Below are positions 37,722 through 49,870 of a DNA stretch of 64,000 nt, one piece after another. Under the pieces are notes generated by a model. The model was not told the origin of the DNA and ran no database searches. It was given only the letters and a program-made list of their open reading frames with translations. Position numbers and translations under genes: made by a program. The first letter of the stretch is position 1. Every line of letters begins with the position of its first letter. The stretch is from Hemileia vastatrix (taxonomy: Eukaryota; Basidiomycota; Pucciniomycetes; Pucciniales; Zaghouaniaceae): positions 25,127,106 through 25,191,105 of the forward strand of contig JASXTE010000001.1 of assembly GCA_030280995.1 (NCBI GenBank), given 5' to 3'.

Positions 37722-39640
37722 GTGTCCAGTACAAGTTTGGCCAAACTTGTGCTGGACACTTTGGCCAAGACCAGTGACTAAAAATTGCAAGGAAAACCAA
37801 AAATCAATAAGCTATAAAAGGAAGTTAATTGATGGCATCAAATTGTTTTTTGGTAAAAGTGTCCAGCACAAGCTCTGCTGAACTTATGCTGGACACTTTT
37901 CCAATTTGAAGTTGGTAAGGTGTATGTTTTTTTAAGAGAAGTGAGGTGTTCCTCATAAAAGTGTCCAGCACAAGTTCGGCTGAACTTGTGATGGACACTT
38001 TTACCAAAAAAAAATAGATGCCATCAAATATGTTCATGTTATAGCCTAATTTTTTTAATTTCCTTGAAGTAATAAGTTACTTTCCATGACCAAAGTGTCC
38101 AGCACAAGTTCAGCCAAACTTATGCTGGACACTTTTATGAGGAACACCTTACTTCTCTTAAAAAAACATGCACCTTACCAAATTCAAATTGGAAAAGTGT
38201 CCAGCATAAGTTCGGCCAAACTTGTGCTGGACAATTTTACCAAAAAAAATATTGATTCCATCAATTAACTTCCTTTTATAGCCTATTGATTTTTGGTTTT
38301 CCTTGCAATATTTAGTCACTGGTCTTGGCCAAAGTGTCCAGCATAAGTTCGGCGGAACTTGTGCTGGACACTTTTCCAATTTGAAGTTGGTAAGGTGCAT
38401 GTTTTTTTAAGAGAAGTGAGGTTTTCCTTATAAAATTGTCCAGCATAAGTTCGGCCGAACTTGTGTTGGACACTTTGGTCATGGACAGTAACTTATTACT
38501 TCAAGGAAATTAAAAAAAATTAGGCTATAACATGAACATATTTGATGGCATCTATTTTTTTTTTTGGTAAAAGTGTCCAGCACAAGTTCGGCCGAATTGT
38601 GCTGGACACTTTTATGAGGAACACCTCATCAACTTCAAATTATAAAAGTTTCCAGCATAATTTCGGCCAAACTTGTGCTGGACACTTTGGCCAAGAACAG
38701 TGACTAAAAATTGCAAGGAAAACCAATAAAAATAACCCATATAATGAAGATAATTGATGCTATCTAATGTCTTTGGTAAAAGTGTCCAGCACAAGTTCAG
38801 CTGAACTTGTGCTGGACACTTTTATAAGGAAAACCTCACTTCTCTTAAAAAAACATGCACCTTACCAACTTCAAATTATAAAAGTGTCCAGCATAAGTTT
38901 GGCAAAATTTGTGCTGGACACTTTGGTCATGGACAGTAACTTATTACTTCAAGGAAATTAAAAATAATTAGGCTATAACATGAACATATTTGATAGCATC
39001 ATTTTTTTTTTTTTGGTAAAAGTGTCGATCACATGTTCGGCCGAACTTGTGCTGGACACTTTTATGAGGAACACCTCACTTCTCTTAAAAAAACATACAC
39101 CTCACCAACTTCAAATTGGAAAAGTGTCCAGCATAAGCTCGGCCAAACTTGTGCTGGACACTTTTACCAAGAAAAATATTGATTCCATCAATTAACTTCC
39201 TTTTATAGCCTATTGATTTTTGGTTTTCCTTGCAATTTTTAGTCACTGGTCTTGGCCAAAGTGTCCAGTATAAGTTCGGTGGAACTTGTGCTGCACACTT
39301 TTCCAATTTGAATTTGGTAAGGTGCATGTTTTTTTAAGAGAAGTGAGGTGTTCCTCATAAAAGTTTCCAGCACAAGTTTGGCCAAACTTGTGCTGGACAC
39401 TTTTACTAAAAAACAATTTGATGCCATCAATTAAATTCCTTTTATAGCCTATTGATTTTTGGTTTTCCTAGCAATTTTTAGTCACTGGTCTAGGCCAAAG
39501 TGTCCAGCACAAGTTCGGCCGAACTTATGCTGGACACTTTTATAGTTTGAAGTTGGTAAGGTGTATGTTTTTTTAAGAGAAGTGAGGTTTTCCTCATAAA
39601 AGTGTCCAGCACAAGTTTGGCCGAACTTGTTCTGGACACT
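37722..39640. repeat. Array of 17 ~40 bp palindromes with alternating spacers
   Basis: The unit is a near-perfect palindrome: half site GTGTCCAGCACAAGTTCGGC, then its reverse complement. Seventeen copies begin near 37722, 37860, 37963, 38095, 38196, 38333, 38437, 38571, 38647, 38780, 38882, 39020, 39122, 39260, 39361, 39498 and 39601. Spacers alternate between a ~57 base type (AGGAACACCTCACTTCTCTT...) and a ~90 base type in two related versions, and each occurs in both orientations. The central TTCGGCCGAA varies mostly by CG to TG or CA. Short frames through the array are artefacts of the repeat. Confidence 0.92.
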
Positions 39641-41111
39641 TTACTCAAAAACAGTTTGATGGATTCAATTGTCTACATATTCCTTACCATGATCTTTTGG
39701 TAAAGAGGGAAACCTTTAGCTATTGGTAGTTGTTTTGAGTATATTATGAGTAGTTGATATTTCCATTTTAAGGTAAAAGAGTACACCATTTTTTGCGATT
39801 ACCAGTAATTTATTTCCCTCAATATTTCTAAGATATTGGTTATAATTTTTATAACACCTATTTCTAATATTCCTCTTTGATTTGATTATTTTTTTTAGTC
39901 CTGAATTAAGGGTTATACTATTTTATCAACCAAGCTTTACATCAATGTAAAAAATACCCTGATTAATCCTGCTATATTTTTTTTGACTGTTTCTATTCAA
40001 TAATAGCTCAAGTTAGAAACATATATCCATTATCTATTTTCTTTTTCAACTTAGTTATCTCAGTGGAAAGTGTTCATCAATTACTATTGAATGATGTTTA
40101 CAGCACGTAACCTTGTACAAATCTGTAAAATACTTTAAAAAAATTGTGACTTTGGTAGTTGGTTATTGGATTTTATATGGAAATAATTTCAAATAATTTT
40201 ATACTTTATTCATATGCTAAGATTCTTAAGTGTTTCTATTTCCAATTTATTATATCAATTTAACTTTAACTAAGTTTAGACTAGCTTTGTGCCATGGGGT
40301 GTCAGCGCAGACCAAACGAGCTCCTATCATAGAATAAATTAATTTTTTTTAATAATTTTATATAATACTATTTAGTGTTATCTTTTTTTATCCCCATTTT
40401 TTAAATTATCTTTTTCCTTTGTTTTTGTCCCCTATTTTTTATAACACATTAAGATGCCGAAATTTCCAATAATAGATCCCTTTGTCATATTGCATGATGT
40501 CAATATTTAAAAATTAATATAAATATTTAAATTAGTTAAACTTATATTCTCAACTATTTACCCTTTGCAATTATTAAATTGTAAATTGAACATTTTCTTT
40601 GTTTGTCATCCTTTTAAGCCCCCAATGTTTATGTCTAGTTACTTCCCTTTTACTATTAACCCCATTATTATCATCAGACTATTTTACAATATGCTTGCTA
40701 GCTTGATGCCATTGTAAAAGAACCCCTATCGAAAACCTGCTTCTGGTAATATATAAACCCTCTTGTTTAGTACCACATTTATCAATTTTACTACTATTAT
40801 CTTTTGGTTATCACATTTATCTGTGTTAGTACAGCTTGAAAATACAAATAGCAATATATATTTTTTATCTCTTTATTACCTTGATATAAGCATTTTTCAT
40901 TTTTTTCAAGTAATAAGTCATTAAAATGCCTTGTGATAAACAGACACCTCCTTTATGTAAGATCTATTGCTTTATCTCTTATATCTTCTTAGACTAACTT
41001 TTCTTTTCCATTAATATATTTGATATATTAGCACCAAGTAGTTATTTGACGAAATCTCATCAGCATCCTTGATTTGAATCCTTCAAACTCAAGAAACAAC
41101 CACCTCTAGGC
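39641..41111. other. Gene-free AT-rich stretch
   Basis: About 1.5 kb of AT-rich sequence between the palindrome array and the next gene, without coding frames or repeats that I can name. Confidence 0.4.
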
Positions 41112-43349
41112 ATGTCTCCAAACCCCCCTTCTCTTGCCAATGAAAGGACTGAGATTACCCGATCTCAATATGGCAAGATACTTGAGTTTGCTAAAGGCAA
41201 AACTGAAGAACTACTTTCAACTCTTAGCGAGAAGCCTTTGCCATCTTATATTTTGAATGCCTACAACAATGTGCTTGAATACATTGATGACCTAGAAAAA
41301 TGTAAGTAATTATTTTATATTAAATTCTTTAAACTCAGAACAATAAATTATGGACACTTTTTCTTTAAAATTTATTCAAATTCAGCTTATGAAAAAGGTA
41401 TCATTCCTCCTGATGATGTCATTATCATCAAAGATGATGATGATAATGAAATACCTGACGCTGAAGGCTATGCATCAACATCTCAAGGGGGAGATAAGAC
41501 TATTCTTTGACGTTCAAAAAGAATGAGACTTTCTAGGGGCTCTAGTTTTGTCAGTGCTACTTAAACTCCTCCTGCCAAGGATTCCTCTTACTCAGCATCT
41601 CAAAAATCTAAACAAACTAGCCAAAATGTGTCAAAAGGGTTTGTCATTTCTTTCAAGAGTAATATAGCAATCAATTTTATATTAGTGTTTAAAGCTATCT
41701 TCAAATTGTTTACTTTCTTATTTATTATTTCTTGTCTTTTTCTTATCTTTTAATCCAGCTCCAAAAACAACAATCACTCCAAAGCGTCAACTAATAGCGA
41801 ATCTTGCTCTAATGAAGAAGAAGTAGAAGAAGATGATGATGATGAAGTTTCAAAATATGAAGCTTCTCTAACTTAAAAAGATGATGAAGCTACTTCTGCT
41901 GATGAGGTTGAGAAAACACCAAATGAAGAAATTGATCCACCTAGCCAGCCACAAAAAAATACTTCAAGTTCAAAAAAACAGCTTATAGTTGCTGTATCTT
42001 CAAAATCTAAAATTGAAATTCCCCAAATCCTACGGTTTCTATCATCATCAATAAAAATTTCTAATAACTCCCTTCCTTATGCTCCAACAAGGATTGGAAA
42101 CTCAAAATTACAGAAGCAAATAGCTGAAGTTCATTGATTTTTTGAAGGTAGAATCAATGGTCAAAAGGTACTTAGGGCATGGCCAGAAATCGATAAGTTA
42201 TTTGAAATCCATTTGTCTGCTTCTCTTGAAAAGCCACACGAAATTTTGCACAAATTCAATTTTATATGGATGAAATCTGCTCATGATGAAATGCTTACAA
42301 AAATTAATGAACTCTGTATGTATCACTTACTTGAAGTTGGATAATTTATTTTATGATAACTAATTGTTTTGTTATTTTTTTAGCTTTGGATTTTCTTAAT
42401 GTTGACACTTCGCAGATCTGGGTGGTCAATAATTTGAACTTTGAAAATTTGGAAAATTTTTGTAACTCTGAAGAACCAAACTCAAATAATCTTTCTCCGT
42501 TTAAGAAGACTGATCACCCTGAATCATCAATGATACGCATGCTATCAAGACTAGTTAGCCCAAGTGCTCACCAGTGTTCTGTTTGGGCATCCCTCGTTCC
42601 ATCATCTCTTTATCTTGCTTCTCAAGAGTTTACCCTTCCTGCTGAAGAATCCGACTTCAATCCAGATTGTCCTATTGAACGTGCCCTACATATTCTAGCC
42701 TGCCTTACACATCTAAAAAGCAAAGTTCCCAATACATTCGACAGCTCAACATCACAGTTAATTGCTTAAAATTTTTCAATCACTCCCCTATGCCAATTTA
42801 GAAACATAATAATTGACATCATAATTTCAATAATTATTTTAAAATCTAGAGAGGCTGCTGAAAATATAACTCAAGCTGAAAGCAAGAAACAACGACATTT
42901 GAGGAATAAAAAAAACAACAGATATGCAGAAATTTGATGAGTCTCATAATGATTCTATTCAGAAGATGAATCAAGAATATGAAAACCATAAATATCAATC
43001 ATTTACTTTTTACTTGGTTGATGGTGTTTGTGGATTATTTCTTTCCTCACAGGACCACCGGCTTGTTTCAGATTCAGACTGCTTAGAATTCATAACAAAA
43101 CTCGGCCTCCTTAGAAAATACTGTGATAATTATAATCTGGGGGGTGAAAAAATCTGGAAAACCCTTAATTTTTATATCTTTAATATTATAAAACGCTTAG
43201 TAGATAATTCTGGGCCTATGCCACTTAATTTTAATACTCCCACCATGAGCCATATTGCTAAAGCAATGGCAGCTGATTTTCTTGATTATTGGAATCTTAT
43301 TAAGCCAGATTCTTCATTTTTCTCTATTGTTGACGTAATTAATACATAA
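41112..43349 (+). pseudogene. Unknown multi-exon acidic cargo gene
   Basis: It starts with an ATG, MSPNPPSLANERTEITRSQY. Exons alternate with GT...AG introns (donor GTAAGT at 41304; acceptor near 41385; others near 41637-41759, 42316-42384 and 42775-42850). The centre is highly acidic and Ser-rich (IIIKDDDDNEIPDAEG, SNEEEVEEDDDDEVSKYEAS). The later part is hydrophobic-helical (LEFITKLGLLRKYCDNYNLG) and ends at 43349. In-frame stops near 41508, 41562, 41874 and 42136 indicate decay or missed introns. I recognise no domain. The acidic tract could bind histones or basic proteins, but that is a guess. Confidence 0.45.
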
Positions 43350-45740
43350 TCCTACTTCATTTTAATATATACTTTATCCTATTGCTACATTTTTTTGTGT
43401 AACTCAAATTATTTATTTACGTGAGATTTATTAACAAATCTGAATAAAGATGCTTAAACTATCAATAAATATTATTGTATAAATTTCTTACACCTTTTTG
43501 CTACTCAGTAAATATTATTGCAATAATCATAACTCAAAATCATGATGGATCAAAAATTTGAAGAAAAATTAAGAATACATTATAAGTCATTTTTCTCATA
43601 ACACTATATATTTCTTTAAGATGGCAATACATCTTAGCATTTGTCGCAAATTTTAAGATAATTATTACAAAAAATTGAAACAGTTTTCTATCAATTCTTT
43701 TCAGCATGTTAAAAAGTTAAAAATATTAAGTGTAATGAATTTTTGCTCACAATTCATCAAAGCTTTTTCTTAAGTAGACTTTTCTTAATCTAATTTCTTT
43801 AATTTCTAGGTGCATAATTATCTTAATTATACTAAGTATTCTCTATGAAAAACTCCTGGAAATAATATTCGATTCATTTAATAATAGTAACATATATATG
43901 TACCATGATAAAATAATATCTAGACATTTAAATAATGAGAAGCCATCATATTGGTATGAAATCATATTAAAGTGTCTTTGAAAAACTAGTTAAATTTAAA
44001 AAATATCTTTTTATCAGTGAAAATTATTTTGAAAAACAATATTTACTCTACATTTCGATGATCTATAATTTAGCTTGCTGTATTTTGATTCATTTTTTAT
44101 ATTGATTATTTTTTACACTTACAGATTCATGTATAGATATCAAATTTCATTCAATAATTTGGTAAAAAAGATATTTAATTCTTTCTATGAAAGCAAAAAA
44201 AAAGAAAGCAACTAGGGTACTCCTTATTAAGAATTTAAAAATATTATTTCTATAAATATTAAAAAAAACCCTTTTTAGATTGCCATCCTTCTTGGTCATC
44301 CTTAAATGTCAATAATAAGTTATTGAAATGTTATTTTTCTTCTAAAATTTCATATGAATCAAATTCTACTTACATCTACCTTAATAGACCAAGTTAAATA
44401 AAAATGTATCTACAATATTTTTCTCGGTTTTTAAGATTCGTTCAACTCCAAGAAAAAAGAAATATTCTTCCACAACTCTTAAAATTAATTCAATGGATAA
44501 ATATTCAAACACTTTAAAATAAATTTCAATTTGATTGTGTTATATATATCTTAAAATATATTGAGGTCCACTCTCTGACAAAAGTAAAATCCCTTTTATA
44601 ATTATTAATATTTTATTATAATATAATAAAATTCACTTAAAAATGATGTAGTAGTTTCTATTTTACATACTTGGTTCTTTGAATTTAAAAAAAAATTCAA
44701 TTAGATATATAGAAATATCATCATATAATTCAGCTTTTGGAATTCTGCACCTTAATTAAAGATAGATGATGAAGGCTAAGTCAAGATATACAAGGAAATT
44801 TAAATTCATATTAATTAAATATTCCTCTTCTACAAGGTAAATTTAAAAATTAGAATTAATTTTTATTGGAGATCTAAATTTATTGATATATTCTTCATTA
44901 TCAAGATATCTCATTTCCTTTTATTGATTATTTCACTTCTACTTTTGAAGTTATATGCTTTACTAAAATATAATTATGTGATGAAAAATATTCAATTTAT
45001 CAAAAAAAAAAACATAAGTCACAGTAGTGTACAAATTTCAGTAAATTTAAGATTGAATAATGCCACTAAATTAATTCAAGTTAGATATGAAAGTGAATAA
45101 TGAATGACTCAAGGAAAAAAATTAATATTTAATTGTCCATTAATTTTTTTTATTTTTACTTAAATAAGAATAGAATAATACAAGGTTTTACTTTAGTTAT
45201 TAATAAGAAAAAACTTATTTCAAAAATTAGCAAATTTTTAATATTTTTAAAAACAATATTAATAGTGCAGATCTATTTATATTGTTGCATATGATCTTTT
45301 AGGATGGAAACTAAAAATATTAAATATTTTTAGTTTACATTTGCAATAATTAAGCAAGTTACAAAGCTATATTTTGTTTCTTATATTTTAATTTAATTTA
45401 TTTTATTTTACATATAGAAATGATAATATTTTATTTTAATATGATTTTTCAATTTTTAAATCCATTTTTTTCATACTTTTATTGTTTTAGGTTTTTCACT
45501 AGATTATACGTAATCATCAGTTTCATAAAAAGGTTTTATAGACGTGTGTTTAAATATATCATTCTACCACTAAACTAAAACTATACCTTTAAAATAAAAT
45601 CACATTTTCACTTATCACTACTTAATGGTCTTTGCCTTTTTTTATTAACATGTATATCAGAATCTTTTTCTGTATATAATTTTTTAATATCTTTAGTAAC
45701 ATTAAATATATAGTGATTCACTAACTTTTTTTTTTGTTAA
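43350..45740. other. Gene-free AT-rich stretch
   Basis: About 2.4 kb, extremely AT rich, with no frame above ~60 codons and no repeat shared with the rest of the window that I could find. Confidence 0.45.
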
Positions 45741-46894
45741 TTAAGTCTTTTCATTGTACTTAGAAAGTTTCATGATAAGAAATTTACATCTTTCTAACTC
45801 TTCATCTATATTTAAGTACTCAGAAACATCTATTTCAAACTCTTGGAGTTTTTTAAATGAATTAAAAATTCTTGTACTAACTTGAATAGAAGAGCCAATG
45901 CGAGTGAATCCATCAATTTCATAACATCGCGAAGTGAAATGATTAAGAAGGTTTGATGGCCATAGAATTGCTGTGATGCCATTAGTGGCCTCCATGTCTA
46001 CTTTGCAAGCTATTTCAGGAAAATGAAGTTCTCCACCTTTTTGACATGGTTGATTCGAGTCATAAGATTGATGAAGAGAATTTTTCTCAGTGTCTTTAGG
46101 CATGAAAAGTCCAAATGTATACTCGCTAAGGTCTGAGTCACAGTGAGGACTATTCGAAAACCCGTTTCCATTTGAGCCTGTTGTCCAAGTAACATTGCCA
46201 GCAAATGGTTCAAGTTCTTGATCATCAACATTTTCTCCAAACCCAGGAATCCTGAGCTTTTGACAGAGCTTTACTGCTTCTTGATACTTAACATTAGATA
46301 TATTTTGATAAAAAAATTTAAAGAATAACTCTATTTGCTTCATGAAACAATCATACTCTGCCAAATCTAAGGGCTTAGAAGCATATTTACCTATAAAAGT
46401 AATTAAAATAATAGTAGATTAAAACTATTCATAAATAAAACTATATAATACTTACGAATTAATAGAGACTTTTTCCTATCTAAACACCTACCACCAACAA
46501 ACATATTACCAAATCCACCACCATTTTTATGAGATTTATTTTGTAAAACTCGATGTTCACAATACAAAAAGTCTTTGATGCACTGAATTGTTGCTTCAAG
46601 CATGTTTAATCGAATGAGATCTTCAATAGAAAATGTTTTCACTATAACACTTGGAATTGAGGAGCGGATCGGATGGAAAATATAACAGCTAGAATTTGAA
46701 GTAAAATACCGTTCTGGATTAACTAAATATTTTACAAAACTCATAGAAAAATATTTTGGCCTCTTTCCATCTGTCTCAATACCGTAATTTTCAACAATAA
46801 GTAATGCATTCTTGATGTTTTTTGCACGCTTGTTGTTTGATTTTTTCCCTCAGCGGTGATTTTTCTTTATAAACAAGCTTTGTGAAGCCTGCAT
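45741..46894 (-). CDS. Tet-like (TET/JBP-type) 2OG-Fe(II) dioxygenase
   Basis: Exon 1 (46894 to ~46457) starts MQASQSLFIKKNHR, then one TGA near 46850, a basic stretch, and ALLIVENYGIETDGKRPKYF. An intron with donor GTAAGT at ~46456 and acceptor TTTATAG near 46394 leads to KYASKPLDLAEYDCF. The catalytic core has GFSNSPHCDSDLSEYTFGLF (the HxD iron ligands), KGGELHFPEIACKVD, TAILWPSNLLNHFTSR (distal His) and FTRIGSSIQVS (Arg for 2-oxoglutarate). This order and wording match the Tet-like oxygenases expanded in rust fungi. TET/JBP enzymes oxidise 5-methylcytosine or thymine in DNA; whether this one does is unknown. All catalytic residues are present and the core is unbroken. Confidence 0.85.
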
Positions 46895-48309
46895 CTTGTA
46901 GTGTAGTGGATAAGAATTTAATTTAATTAAAAAATAAATAAAAAAAAGTGAAAAAGAATGCAATTGTTAAAATTAACACCTCCAAAAATAAGCATTATAT
47001 ATTCTTAATAATAAATAAAAAATCATATCCAATGTGCATGTAGAAAACATGAGTATTAGCTGCATTTAAAATATTAATCAAGTATTTGGTATTAAAGCTT
47101 CATTTAATTGCTTACAAGTATAGTATTCTGCCGTATGCGTTGGGCACACGAGATTCAACTATACCCTAAACATAAACAATTAAATGTGAAGCTTAAATCC
47201 AACGCCCAATTATTACAATAAATACAGCAATAATACATAAGTATGTGTTGATTCTTTATTTAATTTTTCTCCATATATCAATAATATATCAAACCGCCAG
47301 ATATCCATAATTTATAATGTTGAAAGGTATAGTTTCCTTAAACAAGAATCAACTATACCTCTACCATTAATAGAATTACAGGAGGCCAATACAATAAATT
47401 ATTAATATGTAGAAGAAAATGGATCCCATACACATGTGGATACTATGATATTTTATTTTATTTTATTATTTAATATATAATGATTGAGAATAAGAAAAAT
47501 TTTAAAAATGAAATAGTGAAAAAAGATATTCTTACTTGAAATTTAAAAAAAAAATCCTTGGTTATAAGTTGATTGATTGATAAATGGATTACTAATCTGT
47601 TGATTTAAGTTTTTAGGAATAGATTATTGTAGAAAAATAAGTATTATTTTTATTGAATGAAAAAAATGAAAAGAGAAAGACAAACCAATATAAAATTTGG
47701 ATGCTAACCAAAAATTAGCTTTTTGATTATACTATGACAAGTTAGAGATCAAGCTGCCAAGAGTTAAAAACAATAATCAGTTCTATTTTTTTATTTTTTA
47801 AAGAGATTTAAAAGGAGACTAAAAGACCAACAATCCAAGTTAGTAATATGTAAATAAGTTACTTTGGTGGCAAACCTAATGATTGAGAAAAATGGATTTT
47901 CTAAAAGTTGAACATATATTTAAAGTGAAATTAATATTTTTACTTAAGAAACAAGTATAAGAGTCAAACCAAAATAAAAAACTCTTAAGTGAAACAGATG
48001 GAAAGCTAATTATTTTAATAACCTGTCTCTTGTAAGTGGAAGGAGAGAAGTAGAAAATTTGCCACTTGGATGAAAATTTGCTTACAGTTATGCGTATAGA
48101 AACACGCAAATTACTGAAGCCGGTTGCAAGGCATGCAGTGACTTGCATAAGGTGTATATGCAACAGGTTTTTACAAAGCAATATATTGTACAAATAAAGA
48201 AAAAACATTATCACATACTTTTAATTAAAACTTACATATTGTTTTTACAGCTTATTTTTATAGGGTTTCACGATGTAGAATTTGAGGAACCAAAGCCTCG
48301 GCTTGTTTT
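46895..48309. other. Gene-free stretch with a small inverted repeat
   Basis: About 1.4 kb. Around 47107-47172 and 47326-47366 the phrases AGTATAG ... CAACTATACC and GGTATAGTTTCC ... GAATCAACTATACC form inverted repeats. The minus frame at 48214-47876 has no motif and is unlikely to be a gene. The region upstream of the dioxygenase gene should hold its promoter. Confidence 0.4.
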
Positions 48310-48440
48310 ACATGGTGTAGAGTAGACTCCTACAGTCACCTTGCTTCAGGCAGAATACAAGGGAGTTGGAAAAACAAAAATAAATCCATGTCCCTCTAAG
48401 TAAACGTAAGATTCAATTAACTAAGCTTGAAGATCTTCTT
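48310..48440. repeat. Fragment similar to the putative B LTR
   Basis: CACCTTGCTTCAGGCAGAAT followed by ACAAGGGAGTTGGAAAAAC resembles TGCCTTGCTGTAAGCAGAAT and CCAAGGGAGTTGGATAAAC at 61350-61390, and both are followed by CCCTTT/CCCTCTAAGT and TTAACTAAGCTT. It is an isolated copy inside the giant element, so either an older LTR fragment captured by it or a later insertion. Confidence 0.6.
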
Positions 48441-49039
48441 GAAGAAATGGATAAGTTGAAAATCTGATAGAAAGACTTTGAAAGTGTTGGAAACCTATAA
48501 TATAGAAAAAAATAAGTGCAATAAATGATTACACCCCCAAAACAAATACCTTATACCAGATTACACTGATACAAGTCACAGAAAATACTTAGAACAAGCG
48601 GCAACACTTGCCCCAGAGACTGAAAAGTACAGTAAAGTACCCCAGAAACTACCCTTGGGATGATCTGTTCAAAGGTGCCTTATTAAAGGTCTGCCCCAGA
48701 TTTACCCAGTTTCCCACCAAAATTAAAGAGTTTTCTTTATTATATTTTTATTTTATAAATTTTATAAGAAAAGAAAAAAATTTGAGTCACCCAGGATGAG
48801 AGCTATCCAATGGTACCCTATATGTTGATATTTTTTTATTATAATTGTTGTTATATGTTAAATATTGTTAATTATCAAAAAAGACCCTTATTATCAAAAC
48901 TAAAAGACAAAAAACATGTAGAAGACTAAGATTCCCTTCCCCCCATATGATTCTCCTGCTCCAGACCTTTCCAACAATACCCTACATGCATATGATCTAC
49001 AATAAACTATTGATCTAGTAAGCATAATAACTTTCTAAC
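48441..49039. other. Gene-free spacer
   Basis: About 600 bases with no frame or repeat that I can support as a feature. Confidence 0.35.
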
Positions 49040-49345
49040 CAAATTTTGCCACAATAGCCAAACTTTTGGCACAGTGACCAAACTTTGCACTGGTGATCAG
49101 AATTTTCTACAGTGACCAAACTTTGCACTTGTGATCAGACTTTTCTACAGTGACCAAACTTTGCACTGGTGATCAGACTTTTCTAAAGTGACCAAACTTT
49201 GCCACAGTGCCCAGACTTTTCTGCAGTGACCAAACTTTGCCACAGTGCCTAGACTTTTCTGCAGTGACCAAACTTTTCCACAGTGCCCAGACTTTTTGCA
49301 CCAATGACCAAACTTTTCCACAATGACCAACTTTGCCACAGTGAC
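49040..49345. repeat. Tandem ~15-16 bp repeat (CAGTGACCAAACTTT)
   Basis: About twenty copies of CAGTGACCAAACTTTGC and the variant CAGTGCCCAGACTTTTC follow one another, often alternating. The minus-strand frame through it (49546-49145, with VWSLQKSLGTVAKFGH) is periodic only because the repeat is. It is a candidate protein-binding array of the transposon. Confidence 0.85.
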
Positions 49346-49870
49346 TTCGCTTTTGCACCGGAAAATCACCAGAGCAAACCGGAGCGCACCGGAGCGCACC
49401 AGAAAAAAATGGCTACTCCATGAGCACACTGCATCCACCAAAAAATACCAAGAGAGCCCTTGAAAATCCAGTAAAACTAATACCCAATCCATGAAACCAT
49501 CAAATAACAATAGAAATACCAACATATATCCATTCCAAAACACCATAAATCCTCCAAAAAATCACCATAAATCCTCCAAAAATCACCATAAATCCACCCA
49601 AAAAAAATCCATTTAACTCCCTTCAACCAAATTAACACCTGCTAACACCATGATTTTCTTTCAACCAAGGTCCAATCAACTTTCCAGCTAAGTAGCCTAC
49701 CCAGATTTGGAATGCCACAACGGATGCAATTAATATTTATTTTCACTTATTTTTCAAATTCAATCCACTTATCCATATCATTTGTTCACATAAGGTTGGA
49801 AAACTAACCTTTGTAAAAGAGTAGCGCAAATTTCAATATCTCATCTCATCTTATTTCTTATTAATTCAAA
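49346..49870. other. Spacer with ATCCACCAAAAA-like phrases
   Basis: About 500 bases between the tandem repeat and the hairpin array. Near 49545-49600 CACCATAAATCCTCCAAAAA is repeated three times. No gene. Confidence 0.4.

Noticed and set aside
37722..39640. CRISPR array
   Set aside because: Regular repeats and spacers are present, but the repeats are full palindromes, the spacers are themselves repeated in two types and both orientations, and the genome is eukaryotic with no cas genes.
47876..48214. Hydrophobic minus-strand ORF of 112 residues
   Set aside because: Composition is that of random AT-rich DNA and there is no motif; it overlaps a plus frame of similar quality.
49145..49546. Protein of repeated VWSLQKSLGTVAKFGH units
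   Set aside because: It is an artefact of reading the 15-mer tandem repeat; there is no independent evidence of coding.
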